Source of the DNA: Anaerofustis stercorihominis
GTDB lineage: Bacteria; Bacillota; Clostridia; Eubacteriales; Anaerofustaceae
DNA length: 64,000 nucleotides
Assembly: GCF_024623185.1 (NCBI RefSeq)
Contig: NZ_JANJZK010000001.1
Coordinates: forward strand, 124,001 to 188,000
Direction: 5' to 3'
Below are positions 16,453 to 25,587 of the stretch, in pieces. Under the pieces are notes generated by a model that worked only from the letters and a program-made list of their open reading frames with translations, was not told where the DNA came from and did no database searches. A program made the translations under genes and the position numbers. The first letter of the stretch is position 1, and every line of letters starts with the position of its first letter.

Positions 16453-18321
16453 CTAATCGTTTTTGAAATGGTCCTTAACTTTTTTTGCAAGTTCTTCATT
16501 CATACCGTCTACTTTTATTATTTCTTCAATAGGTGCATTTTTTAGATCTTCCATGTTTTTAAAGTGCTTTAAAAGATTCCTGCATTTGACCTTACCGATT
16601 CCCTCAATCTCTTCAAGCGTAGTTTTAAGGAAACTTTTGCTTCTTAAGTTTTTATGATAATCAATGGCAAATCTATGGACTTCTTCACTTATATCGTTTA
16701 GTAGCTTTACGGCAAATTCAAAATCTCTTATATTTCTTGCTTCCTCGTTGCTTTTTACTACTTCCTTTAATTTGTGTTTATTATTTTTTCCGAGCCCTAA
16801 GACTTTAATATTAAAATTAAAAGTATCCACTACATTTTTTACTGCATTGACATGACCTATTCCTCCGTCGACAAATATTATATCCGGAAGGGGTAAAAAT
16901 CTTGGATTTCCATCATTTTCTTTAAGCTCTTTTTGTGCTCTGTTAAGACGTCTGAATACGACTTCCACCATACTTCCGTAATCGTTAGGTCCTTCAATAG
17001 ACTTTACTTTAAATTTTCTGTATGCTTTATAGTTTCTTTTTGCCCCGTCGAATACAACCATGACTCCTACGCTGTCAACTCCGGATGTATTGGAAATATC
17101 ATATGCTTCATATCTGAAATTGCCTTCTTTACTGATATTTGCATATTCATTTATTTCTTCAACGGCTTTCTTTTCCATCAATGCCTTCTGCTTTTCTTTT
17201 CCTATTGTATTTTCAAGATTTAATTTTGCATTGTCAGTGGCAAGTTTTAATAATTTTTTCTTTTCTCCTTTTACCGGGACTTTTATTTCTACTTTCTTAG
17301 ATTTAAGCTTTGTAAGCAGATCTGTAATATTATCTATATCATCAAATTCCTTTTCGACTAAAATCAGAGGAGGTATAAAAGGTGTATTGGTGTAGAACTG
17401 TTTTATAAATGCAGACAATACTTCGCTGACATCTTTTTCATTCTGACCTTTTAATATATAATTTTCTCTTCCCACTATTTTTTTATCTCTCAGTGCATAA
17501 ACTTGTACACACGCCATATCTTCCGCCATTGCAAGCCCTAAAATATCCATATTGTCCGCATTTGCATTTGATACGTTCTGTTCGCTTTTAAGACCTTTTA
17601 TCGCAAAAATCTTATCTCTGACTTTCCCGGCATTTTCAAAGTCAAGGTTCTCGCTGTAGCTGTTCATTTTGTTTTCAAGGCTTTGAATTATCTTAGCAGT
17701 CTTTCCGTTTAGTATATCTATTATTTCTTTTATATAGCCGTTATAAAGCTTAGTATCTATATTTCCCTGACATACTCCAAGGCACTGTCCTATATGATAG
17801 TTTAAACATACATCGCCCTTTTTGACTCCGCTTTTAAGTTCTTTTTTACACATAGCTATAGGATATAGCTCGTTTATCGTACTTACTGCCTTTTTGGCAT
17901 ATGTCGCATTTGCGTAAGGTCCGAAATATTTATTTCCGTCATTTATATATTTTCTTGTTACGAATAATTTAGGATACTCATCTTTTGTAGTTATTTTGAT
18001 ATATGGATAAGTTTTATCATCCCGCATTAAGATATTATAATAAGGTCTGTATTTCTTTATTAGATTACATTCCAGTATCAATGCTTCCATTTCATTGTTG
18101 GTTATTATATATTCAAAGTCTGCAATGTTTTCTACCATTTTCAAAACTTTTGGTGTATGATTGGAATTTTTTCTGAAATATTGGGTTACTCTATTTTTAA
18201 GCACCTTAGCTTTACCCACATAAATAATAGTGCCGTTTTCGTCTTTCATAAGATAAACGCCGCTGTTTTCAGGGAGTAATTTGATTTTATTATTTAAATT
18301 TTCGCTGAATTCTTTACTCAT
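16453..18321 (-). CDS. uvrC: Excinuclease ABC subunit C
   Basis: UvrC makes the dual incisions in nucleotide excision repair. The 622-residue product has the GIY-YIG nuclease at the N-terminus (SGVYLMKDENGTIIYVGKA, about residues 19-37), a UVR motif near 200-235, the RNase H-like second nuclease domain (YDISNTSG, IFVDGGIGHV) and C-terminal helix-hairpin-helix motifs. Length is normal. The ribosome binding site is AGGTGAAAA. No LexA-like box is seen just upstream, unlike recA. The PAP2 gene follows on the same strand. Confidence 0.96.
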   Translation of the reverse strand: MSKEFSENLNNKIKLLPENSGVYLMKDENGTIIYVGKAKVLKNRVTQYFRKNSNHTPKVLKMVENIADFEYIITNNEMEALILECNLIKKYRPYYNILMRDDKTYPYIKITTKDEYPKLFVTRKYINDGNKYFGPYANATYAKKAVSTINELYPIAMCKKELKSGVKKGDVCLNYHIGQCLGVCQGNIDTKLYNGYIKEIIDILNGKTAKIIQSLENKMNSYSENLDFENAGKVRDKIFAIKGLKSEQNVSNANADNMDILGLAMAEDMACVQVYALRDKKIVGRENYILKGQNEKDVSEVLSAFIKQFYTNTPFIPPLILVEKEFDDIDNITDLLTKLKSKKVEIKVPVKGEKKKLLKLATDNAKLNLENTIGKEKQKALMEKKAVEEINEYANISKEGNFRYEAYDISNTSGVDSVGVMVVFDGAKRNYKAYRKFKVKSIEGPNDYGSMVEVVFRRLNRAQKELKENDGNPRFLPLPDIIFVDGGIGHVNAVKNVVDTFNFNIKVLGLGKNNKHKLKEVVKSNEEARNIRDFEFAVKLLNDISEEVHRFAIDYHKNLRSKSFLKTTLEEIEGIGKVKCRNLLKHFKNMEDLKNAPIEEIIKVDGMNEELAKKVKDHFKND

Positions 18322-18406
18322 AAAATTTTCACCTATGTATCTTGCTTTTTACACCAAGTTATTATATCATATAACTTGTTTAATTTAAATAAATCGGGAG
18401 TATGAC

Positions 18407-18601
18407 ATGAAAACTAAATTTAATGAACTCAAAGTCAGTAATGATAAATACGATGTTTATGTAACACAAAAAGTGTTTTTCGGATATACCTTAAAAAAAT
18501 TTTTAAAGGGAACCTTTTATGATATAGTTCAGAAAATAGATATTAACGAAAATCTTTCAAATGAAGAATTAGAACAAATTGCATATGGAATGTTGGATTA
18601 A
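18407..18601 (+). CDS. Small conserved-looking protein of unknown function
   Basis: This 64-residue acidic protein has no signal peptide or membrane helix. A GGGAG ribosome binding site lies 8 bp before the ATG, and a clear terminator follows the stop, so it is very likely expressed. It has a KVFFGYTLKKFLKGTFYDIVQKI centre with mixed strand and helix character. I recognise no family. It is divergent from uvrC and shares its upstream region. Confidence 0.7.
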   Translation: MKTKFNELKVSNDKYDVYVTQKVFFGYTLKKFLKGTFYDIVQKIDINENLSNEELEQIAYGMLD

Positions 18602-18627
18602 ACAGAGTTTATCTCTGTTTTTTTTAT
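18599..18627 (+). terminator. Terminator after the 64-residue protein gene
   Basis: AACAGAG/CTCTGTT stem with TTTAT loop and a run of eight T. Confidence 0.9.
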
Positions 18628-18831
18628 TTTTATTATCGGTATTTCAAAAAAAGTTTTGGTTTGAATTTTATTAATAGATATTATAATAAAATTTAAGGGG
18701 TTTAAAACTCCTTTTTTGTATATTAAGTGTAAGAAATTTTCTATAAATAAGTCTAATATTATATATTTTTTAATACCACTGTTTATAAAAAGCTTTGTAT
18801 AAAGAGAGCTTGATATTCATATACTATTTTT

Positions 18832-19731
18832 ATGGATAATAAGAAAAAAGGATACTTAGCAACTTTACTCATGAGTCTGATCATGGGTATGCAATATATT
18901 TTTATCAAAGATTTAGTGAAACTTTCAAATAATAATGTATTTTTAGTATTAAGCTCAAGATTTTTTGTAGCTTTTATAGTAATGCTTATTATATTTCTTA
19001 TAAAGAAAAGACCGATCGATTTATCTTTTAAACATAAAGAAATGTTTAAATTATCTTTTTATAATCCCGTTGTTAATTTTTCCTTTCAGACTATCGGAGT
19101 TATGATGTGTCCTGTCACTACGGTGAGTGTCCTTATAGCTTTGATACCGATAGCAAATGTTATTGTAAGCTATTTTATGCTGCACGAAAAGCTTACTATC
19201 AAGCAAGCTTCTTGTATGGCATTATGTATTGCAGGAACTCTTATAGCCAGCGTGTCTTCTTCCGTTAATAATAATTATCATTTTGCTGTAGTAGGTGCGG
19301 CTTTGATAATAATGTCTATATTCTCAAGAGCAATATATCAGGGAAAATTCAAACAAATAGGAGAAGATGTAGATTTGGATGATGTTTGCTTTTATCAAAT
19401 TTACTATGGTTTTATAATATTTTTGATTATATTACTTGTATTTATGTTCCTTTCTCCTACTCATCAGATAATAACTGTAATAAGTAATATTGATTTTATT
19501 TATGGGATTTTGTATCTTGCACTGCTTGCGACTATTGCAGTATTTTATTTAAATAATTTTGCTGTGAAAAATATAAGCGTTATAAGTGTGGGGCTTATGA
19601 ATAATGTTACTGTTTTAGTTTCAACACTTGCGGGAATAATTTTTTTATCAGAGACCTTTAGCTATATTCAGGGCATAGGACTTATTATGATATTAATAGG
19701 CAGTTTACTGTATTATCACACTAAAAAATAA
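18832..19731 (+). CDS. EamA/DMT-family transporter
   Basis: This 299-residue protein has about ten hydrophobic helices in two EamA repeats. SLIMGMQYIFIKDLVKLS at the N-terminus and LIPIANVIVSYFMLHEKLT at the end of the first repeat are typical. It differs clearly from the other EamA protein at 6375-7298. The substrate is unknown. The start codon is not preceded by a strong ribosome binding site (AAGAGAGCTTG is the closest), so the start is the natural one but not proven. It is a single gene with a terminator. Confidence 0.83.
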   Translation: MDNKKKGYLATLLMSLIMGMQYIFIKDLVKLSNNNVFLVLSSRFFVAFIVMLIIFLIKKRPIDLSFKHKEMFKLSFYNPVVNFSFQTIGVMMCPVTTVSVLIALIPIANVIVSYFMLHEKLTIKQASCMALCIAGTLIASVSSSVNNNYHFAVVGAALIIMSIFSRAIYQGKFKQIGEDVDLDDVCFYQIYYGFIIFLIILLVFMFLSPTHQIITVISNIDFIYGILYLALLATIAVFYLNNFAVKNISVISVGLMNNVTVLVSTLAGIIFLSETFSYIQGIGLIMILIGSLLYYHTKK

Positions 19732-19756
19732 AAGAAGCAATTATGCTTCTTTTTTT
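19731..19756. terminator. Bidirectional terminator between EamA gene and amidohydrolase-like gene
   Basis: AAAGAAGCA/TGCTTCTTT with an ATTA loop, flanked by A and T runs. Confidence 0.9.
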
Positions 19757-20568
19757 AATATTACTTTTCTGATGTTGTCTATGGTATTCTTATGTTTTGT
19801 TTTTCTTACTTCTTCACCGAATGCGTAATTTTTTATGATTTCTAAGTCTCTATAATTGTCGTCTTCCGGTATAAATATATCTTTGTTTAATATCATAAAA
19901 TTTGCATAATAATTTTCTTTTATGAGCCCCATATCATTTAAATGGTTAGCTTCTTTTGCTTCGATGTATAATTCCTTTTTTATTGCAAGGTACGGATACA
20001 TGTTTTCTTCTATTGATTTTTTCACTTTATTTAGTGGGTCTAAATCCGGAAAATGTTCTGCTGCCTTTATAATAGTATCATTATTAATTATTCTTCTGCT
20101 TGATTTCTTTTTTAGATATTTAATGGTACTGTTATGGATCAAATACTCATTTACTCTGTTATTGACACTTTCGGAGTAATTATCTTCTTTCAAGATGATC
20201 GTGCTGATACCCTTATTAAGTAAATAATCGTTACCTTCGGATAATATTTGTTTTTGAGTCCTATTATCTAAATTGCCGAAATATACTTCGGCTTCTCCCA
20301 AAGTGTTGAACTTCAAATATTTATTATATTTAAATAAAAGAAGAGGAAGCATATAGACGTCTTTTACAATAAATGAAGGTATTACAGTTTGATTATAAAG
20401 ATTAATCATATTACCTACATCATTTTTTAAATCTATTTCATCCTCTACATAATTTTGTTTATATAACTTTACTATTTTCCCATCTTTTATTAACATACTT
20501 CTGTATATATCATATGGATTTTCAAAAGTATGGATATTCCCATTATAAACCAGGACGTCAAAGTACAT
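19741..20568 (-). CDS. Amidohydrolase-like protein lacking the catalytic core
   Basis: The first 75 residues resemble the outer beta-sandwich of YtcJ-type amidohydrolases: VLVYNGNIHTFENP, IKDGKIVKLY and LYNQTVIPSFI. The last part has the matching return strand (MGLIKENYYANFMILNKDIF). The enzyme core of about 250 residues is missing. At 275 residues it is about half the family length, and the metal-binding HxH after PSFI is replaced by VKDVYM. The frame is intact and AAGGAGGAA precedes the ATG, so it is probably expressed. It may be a non-catalytic, binding or decaying relative. It is the last gene of the hslO directon. Confidence 0.6.
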   Translation of the reverse strand: MYFDVLVYNGNIHTFENPYDIYRSMLIKDGKIVKLYKQNYVEDEIDLKNDVGNMINLYNQTVIPSFIVKDVYMLPLLLFKYNKYLKFNTLGEAEVYFGNLDNRTQKQILSEGNDYLLNKGISTIILKEDNYSESVNNRVNEYLIHNSTIKYLKKKSSRRIINNDTIIKAAEHFPDLDPLNKVKKSIEENMYPYLAIKKELYIEAKEANHLNDMGLIKENYYANFMILNKDIFIPEDDNYRDLEIIKNYAFGEEVRKTKHKNTIDNIRKVILKKEA

Positions 20569-20598
20569 GGACTTCCTCCTTAATATTAATATGTACGT

Positions 20599-21168
20599 TT
20601 ATAATTTGGGATTTCCATAACACTTTCTGCAAACCGGTATGTAGTTTTGATTATCTCCGATTTGAATTTGTTTACCTGAATAATTGGGTTTGCCGTCGAT
20701 TATCCTTAAATTCATTGTAGCTTTTTTATTGCAAAACCAGCAGACTGTCTTTATTTCTTCGATTTTGTCTGCATAAATAAGAAGGTTGATACTTCCTTCG
20801 AATAAGTTGTTTTGTGAGTCATTTTTCAGTCCGTAGACTATGACCGGGATATCCATGTAATCTACGATTTGAGTAAGATCGAGAACATGCTGTCCTGTTA
20901 AAAATTGTCCTTCGTCGATGACGATGCAGTGTATTTCATCTTCCTGCATTTGCACTATTTGTTTAAAATCCGTATCTTCATTGAAAGTCATAGCTTCTCT
21001 TTTTAAACCTATTCTTGAACCTACAAATCCTTCTCCGTATCGGTTTTCAAGTTCTGAAGTAAAGATTAATACGTTTTTACCTTGTTCTTGATAGTTATGA
21101 GCTATTTTTAATACTTCTATTGATTTTCCCGCATTCATCGTTGAATATCTAAAGTATAATTGTGCCAT
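20599..21168 (-). CDS. tdk: Thymidine kinase
   Basis: Tdk phosphorylates thymidine for salvage to dTMP. The 189-residue protein is a type II enzyme: phosphate loop MNAGKS at residues 11-16, VIDEGQFL with the catalytic Glu, and a zinc ribbon from two Cys pairs, CWFC and CRKC. The N-terminal GPMFSGKT of many homologues is here YSTMNAGKS, as in a known subgroup. The ribosome binding site is GGAGAAAAC. Neighbouring genes on both sides run the same way with short gaps. Confidence 0.93.
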   Translation of the reverse strand: MAQLYFRYSTMNAGKSIEVLKIAHNYQEQGKNVLIFTSELENRYGEGFVGSRIGLKREAMTFNEDTDFKQIVQMQEDEIHCIVIDEGQFLTGQHVLDLTQIVDYMDIPVIVYGLKNDSQNNLFEGSINLLIYADKIEEIKTVCWFCNKKATMNLRIIDGKPNYSGKQIQIGDNQNYIPVCRKCYGNPKL

Positions 21169-21182
21169 TGTTTTCTCCGTTT

Positions 21183-21998
21183 TTAAATGTTTATATCATT
21201 GAAGATTTCATATTTTGTATAATCAAAATCAATTGCTTTTGCATTTATTCTTTTTGCTAATATATTATATTCCTTGTCAATATCCAAATCATTTAAAGAT
21301 TGTCTTACTTTATCTTCTCCTATGGATAAATCTATTACATTTTGGATATATTTTTGATAATTTATATTATTGCTATCTTTAAATTTTTTTAAATAAGAAT
21401 TATTAGAAGTTATTATGTTTCCTGATGAATCTTTTTTTGTATATGATATTTTACTTATCACATTATTTTCATAAGTGACCTTTAGGGTTGCATCATATCC
21501 GTTTTTATCATATTTATAGTTCTGAGCTGTATGTGTCGTTGCAAAATCAACATAACTGATATTATTTTTACCATTTTTTATGCTCTTTAAACCTTCTGTC
21601 AGTAATTCATTATATATTTTATAAACATCTTCATAGTTTTGGTTGGTATTTTTTATTTTATCTTGATTTTGAAGAACGGCAGTATTTAAAGTTTTAATAT
21701 AAAACAATGTTTCATTATTATTGTTGTCACTTAAATATAACTTTCCGTTACTAGATATATAATTAAAATATATACCGGTTATTATTTTATTTTTGACAAT
21801 AAGCTTCATATAAGGAGCTTTTGAATCATTATCGAATTTTTTTGCAAATATATAATAATTTCCGTCTACATACTCATGTTTTATTTTAAAATCTTTTATT
21901 TTACCGCTGTCACTGTCCTTTACATTATCTTTGCCGCATGCTGTAAACATTCCTATAGTTAATATGAGAACAAGTATTATAGAAATAAGTTTTTTCAT
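21183..21998 (-). CDS. Putative lipoprotein of unknown function
   Basis: This 271-residue protein begins with a lipoprotein signal: basic start, hydrophobic stretch and lipobox FTAC with Cys at residue 21. It should be anchored on the outer face of the membrane. The rest is rich in Asn, Lys, Asp and Tyr with two similar-looking strands (DGNYYIFAK; KNGYDATLKVTYENNVISKISYTKKD), suggesting a repeated beta domain of the FMN-binding-like or PepSY-like kind, which I cannot settle. It sits 13 bp after the preceding gene in the hslO directon. Confidence 0.7.
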   Translation of the reverse strand: MKKLISIILVLILTIGMFTACGKDNVKDSDSGKIKDFKIKHEYVDGNYYIFAKKFDNDSKAPYMKLIVKNKIITGIYFNYISSNGKLYLSDNNNNETLFYIKTLNTAVLQNQDKIKNTNQNYEDVYKIYNELLTEGLKSIKNGKNNISYVDFATTHTAQNYKYDKNGYDATLKVTYENNVISKISYTKKDSSGNIITSNNSYLKKFKDSNNINYQKYIQNVIDLSIGEDKVRQSLNDLDIDKEYNILAKRINAKAIDFDYTKYEIFNDINI

Positions 21999-22011
21999 CT
22001 TATATCCTTAT

Positions 22012-22599
22012 TTAAAAGAAATATATATATCTTTCTTTACTTTCTAAAAACATTTCTTCGTATTCACCCATAATATCGCTTGAAAATAATTCTATTGCGT
22101 CAATTATCTCATCATGACTTCTTAGTATGAGCGGTGGAGACAATATATACTTTTTATTTACATATATCCCCGAAACATCAAGGAATTCAACCTCGTCCGG
22201 ATTTGTAACTTCAACGTTCTCTTTGTTTATATTATCAAGTTCTTTCTTTACAGCCTTAGCCAAGGAAATCGAAGCATCTCTCGGGCTTAGTTTTTTTAAA
22301 TCATAGCCGCTTGCCATTTCAAAGAATAAATCATTAAATACCTTTTCACATTCTTCTTTTGAATAATCAAAGTCATTTAATTCTTCTTCCCATATAGTAT
22401 TTTTAAGCCATAAGCCTAAAAATACTTCAAGGGGATTAAATTCTTTATCTTTTCTTGCAATATATATATTTACCCCGCTCCCGTATCCTTCATTTGAAAT
22501 ATATGTTATTCTTTTTATCTTAAGTTTATTTGCTTTCATAAATGAAGAAACAATAATTTCTTTGTTTTCTTCTAATTTTGCTAATTCTCCTAATAACAT
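22012..22599 (-). CDS. Protein of unknown function
   Basis: This 195-residue soluble acidic protein has no signal peptide and no family I recognise. It carries paired features such as NEGYGSGVNIYIARKDKEF and, at the C-terminus, FSSDIMGEYEEMFLESKERYIYF. An AGGAGACGATT ribosome binding site fits the ATG. It lies between the PHP phosphoesterase and the lipoprotein genes with short gaps, so it is probably co-transcribed with them. Confidence 0.65.
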   Translation of the reverse strand: MLLGELAKLEENKEIIVSSFMKANKLKIKRITYISNEGYGSGVNIYIARKDKEFNPLEVFLGLWLKNTIWEEELNDFDYSKEECEKVFNDLFFEMASGYDLKKLSPRDASISLAKAVKKELDNINKENVEVTNPDEVEFLDVSGIYVNKKYILSPPLILRSHDEIIDAIELFSSDIMGEYEEMFLESKERYIYFF

Positions 22600-22647
22600 A
22601 ATCGTCTCCTTTTTTTATATTATTTTTATTATAGTATAGTTTTTTTA

Positions 22648-23472
22648 TTATTTTGTCATATTTTTATGAAAATTTATTATTTTGTATAAATACTTATCGG
22701 TTAAATAAGCACTTGCGATTTTATTTTTGCCTTTTGTCTTTAATCCGTGAAAATCGCTTCCTCCGCTAATCAAAAGATTTCTTTCGATAGCTAAATTATA
22801 AAAATATTGTCTTTGTTCATTTGAGTGCTTTGGGTAAAAGACTTCTATCCCGTTTAGTCCATAATCCAATATCTCGTTGTAGTCATTAATATCTTTTATC
22901 AATCCGGGATGAGCCAAGAAGCTTATTCCTCCCGCATTTTTAATCAGTTCTATAGCTTCGGGGATCGTAACTTTTTCATTCTTAACAAAGCAAGGCATAT
23001 CATCACCGATGTACTTAATAAATGCTTCCTCAGTATTTTTTACATATTTAAGCCTTACCATTTCTCTTGCGATATGCATTCTGCCTATCGATGCATCATC
23101 AGTATCTTTTTTTATATCATCATAATTGATTATTATATTTTCTTTATTATTTAACTTTTCTATTATTTCTCTTGCTCTGTTTTTTCGTTTGTTTCTTAAA
23201 TATGTTAATTTGTTATTTAATCCTTCGTTTTTATTGTCTATAAAATATCCTAAGATATGAACACTTTTATTTTTATATGTCGTAGAGAATTCTATTCCTT
23301 TAATTATATTTATATCGTAATTATCTTTGAAATTTTCAAAGGCTCCTATTGTGTCATGGTCGGTAATAGCCAGTGTATCTACCCCTCTAGACTTACAGAT
23401 GGGTATAAGTTCGTCTATGGTGTTTGCTCCGTCAGACATTATTGTATGAACATGTAAATCTGCTTTAGCCAT
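22648..23472 (-). CDS. PHP-domain phosphoesterase
   Basis: This 274-residue PHP protein has the metal ligands in place: DLHVHTIMSDG at residues 4-14, ITDHDT near 36-41, KGIEFS, FLAHPG and, near the end, GGSDFHG. It belongs to the TrpH/YciV-like group, whose studied members act on nucleoside 3',5'-bisphosphates (pAp) or RNA 5' ends. The exact substrate here is inferred from that family only. It starts three bases after the hslO stop, so the pair is an operon. Confidence 0.88.
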   Translation of the reverse strand: MAKADLHVHTIMSDGANTIDELIPICKSRGVDTLAITDHDTIGAFENFKDNYDINIIKGIEFSTTYKNKSVHILGYFIDNKNEGLNNKLTYLRNKRKNRAREIIEKLNNKENIIINYDDIKKDTDDASIGRMHIAREMVRLKYVKNTEEAFIKYIGDDMPCFVKNEKVTIPEAIELIKNAGGISFLAHPGLIKDINDYNEILDYGLNGIEVFYPKHSNEQRQYFYNLAIERNLLISGGSDFHGLKTKGKNKIASAYLTDKYLYKIINFHKNMTK

Positions 23473-23475
23473 TTA

Positions 23476-24351
23476 TTACGCCTCGTTTATTAAGTTTAAG
23501 AGTTCTTGTTCATCTAAGTGATATTCTTTGCCGCAGAAATGACATTTTAAAGTAATACCATGATCTTCTTTTAGTATTTTTAATAGCTCGTCTTTCCCAA
23601 GTGCCAAAACCACTTTTTCTATTTTTTTCTTTGAACAGTTACACTTATAAACAACATCTTTTTTATCTGTAAATTCAATTTCACCGTCATCAAATATACA
23701 TTTTATTATGTCTTCAGGATCTTTACCCTCGTTTAAAAGTGCTGTCATGTATTTTAAGCCTTTTATTTTATCTTCCAAATATTCTATGTCTTCTTCCTTT
23801 GCATCCGGCAGAAGCTGTATGATAAGTCCTCCCGCTTCTTTTACAAAGAAGTCTTTATTATCTAACAGTACACCTAATGAGACAACGCTGGGCGTTTGTT
23901 CACTCATTGCAAAGTAGTAGGTGTAATCCTCTGCGATCTCTCCGCTGACTAATTTTGTCTCTCCCACATATGGGTCTCTAAGTCCGATATCTTTGATTAC
24001 TTTGAGAGTCCCGTTTCCCACTATTTTCTTTACGTCCAGTTTTCCTATATCATTCAAATAAATTCCCGTATTGGGATTTATTATATCGCATTTTACTTCG
24101 CCTTTTGAATTTGCCGTTACTGTTACCTTTTTTATTTCTCCGTCACAGTCAATAATGCTTGTTACCATGTCACTGTCATTTTTCATTGTATATCCGATAA
24201 GTGCCGTAGCCATTAAGCTTCTTCCCGCGCAAGCTGTTGCATTGGGGCTTGAATTATGAATTTTTCTCATTTCTTCGACTGTATCTTTTGCCGTTATAAC
24301 AAAAAATATAATAGGTTTATTTTTAAGATTTCCTCTGATTATATAGTCCAT
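23476..24351 (-). CDS. hslO: Redox-regulated chaperone Hsp33
   Basis: Hsp33 is a holdase switched on by oxidation of a four-Cys zinc centre. The 291-residue protein shows CNC and CHFC motifs in the C-terminal 60 residues (consensus CxC and CxxC), plus the N-terminal substrate-binding domain with TACAGRSLMATALIG and GGLIIQLLPDA. Length is normal. The ribosome binding site is AGGTGAAAAT. It heads a six-gene minus-strand directon extending to the amidohydrolase-like gene. Confidence 0.95.
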   Translation of the reverse strand: MDYIIRGNLKNKPIIFFVITAKDTVEEMRKIHNSSPNATACAGRSLMATALIGYTMKNDSDMVTSIIDCDGEIKKVTVTANSKGEVKCDIINPNTGIYLNDIGKLDVKKIVGNGTLKVIKDIGLRDPYVGETKLVSGEIAEDYTYYFAMSEQTPSVVSLGVLLDNKDFFVKEAGGLIIQLLPDAKEEDIEYLEDKIKGLKYMTALLNEGKDPEDIIKCIFDDGEIEFTDKKDVVYKCNCSKKKIEKVVLALGKDELLKILKEDHGITLKCHFCGKEYHLDEQELLNLINEA

Positions 24352-24444
24352 TTTATTTTCACCTCGTTTAAGTAAGTATACTATGTTTATCTTTTTTTTT
24401 CAATTTATGTTTTATTATAGCATGGATTTTATGTATTATAATAA

Positions 24445-24479
24445 GGGGCGCGAAATCTGCATAGCAGGCGTAGTGCCCC
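24445..24479 (+). repeat. GC-rich hairpin repeat, copy 2
   Basis: The left arm is GGGGCGCGAAATCTGC and the right arm GCAGGCGTAGTGCCCC around an ATA loop. Seven outer and five inner pairs form, with a conserved mismatched stretch between. It ends 28 bp before the dipeptidase start codon, so it may lie in that gene's leader. Confidence 0.88.
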
Positions 24480-24507
24480 GAAGATTTTAAGGATTTGAGG
24501 ATTTATA

Positions 24508-25509
24508 ATGAAACTGATAGATTTGCACTGTGATACATTTTCTAGAATGTATGAAGAAAATATTTTAAATGTAGAAAATAATGATTTACATATAGATTTA
24601 AATAAGCTTAGAAAGGCTGATTCTTATCTTCAGGTCTTTGCCTTATTTGATGATAAAGATAAAACCGATTATAAGTTAGAAGAATTTAATAAGCTTATAG
24701 ACTTTGCATTTGATTTAATAAATAAAAACAAAGAAAAGTATAATTTAATAAAAAAATATGATGATATCAAAGATAACGGTAAACAAAATATTTTGATTTC
24801 TGTAGAAGATATGGGAAGTGTTGAAGGAGATTTTAAAAATATAAAATTTTATTACGACAGAGGTATTCGTATAGGTACTCTTACATGGAATTATGAAAAT
24901 TCATTGGGATTTCCAAATACAATGGATAGTTCTCTCGGTCTTAAGCCGTTTGGGAAAGAAGCGGTAGAATACATGAATGAGCTGGGAATGATAGTGGATG
25001 TTTCTCACTTAAATGACGGGGGATTTTATGACGTCTATGATATAAGCACAAAACCTTTTATTGCTTCGCATTCATGTTCTCGTGAATTATGTAACCATAC
25101 TAGAAATTTAAAAGATGATATGATCAGAATAATTGCGGATAAAGGAGGGGTTATTGGTATAAACTTTTATAGTTTATTCTTAAATAAACATATTCAGGGT
25201 TTAACAAAAGAAGAAGTTGAGTTTTTAATAAAAAATAAAAATTATAAAAAACTGGATGAAATAATAAATAAGCAAATAAGTAAAAATGATGATATAATAA
25301 AACATTTATCTTATATAAGAAATGTAGGCGGAAGTGATGTATTAGCTTTCGGCAGCGATTTTGATGGTATCAGTTGTAAACTTGAGATGGGGGATATATC
25401 AAGTCTTCCAGTATTGATTTCACTGCTTGAAAAAGCTGGTTTCAAAGATAAAGAGATAGAAAAACTATACTATAAAAATGCACTTAGATTATTTAGTGAT
25501 TGCCTTTAA
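24508..25509 (+). CDS. Membrane dipeptidase (renal dipeptidase, M19 family)
   Basis: This 333-residue protein is an M19 zinc dipeptidase. The metal site is visible as LHCDTF (residues 6-11), the bridging Glu in SVEDMG, VDVSHLND and IASHSCSR, and the C-terminal FGSDFDG. There is no signal peptide, so it is probably cytoplasmic despite the family name. It would cleave dipeptides, including those with a D-residue. The ribosome binding site is a GGATTTGAGGA region; hairpin repeat copy 2 lies just upstream. It is divergent from hslO. Confidence 0.9.
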   Translation: MKLIDLHCDTFSRMYEENILNVENNDLHIDLNKLRKADSYLQVFALFDDKDKTDYKLEEFNKLIDFAFDLINKNKEKYNLIKKYDDIKDNGKQNILISVEDMGSVEGDFKNIKFYYDRGIRIGTLTWNYENSLGFPNTMDSSLGLKPFGKEAVEYMNELGMIVDVSHLNDGGFYDVYDISTKPFIASHSCSRELCNHTRNLKDDMIRIIADKGGVIGINFYSLFLNKHIQGLTKEEVEFLIKNKNYKKLDEIINKQISKNDDIIKHLSYIRNVGGSDVLAFGSDFDGISCKLEMGDISSLPVLISLLEKAGFKDKEIEKLYYKNALRLFSDCL

Positions 25510-25552
25510 AAGTATTTAGATTACTTATGATTATATACAACAATATATAAAT

Positions 25553-25587
25553 AAAAAAAGAAAAGCTAAATGCTTTTCTTTTTTTAT
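25553..25587. terminator. Bidirectional terminator between dipeptidase and M23 gene
   Basis: A 14-bp A/T-rich stem ending AAAAGC...GCTTTT around TAAAT, with A and T flanks. Confidence 0.8.
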
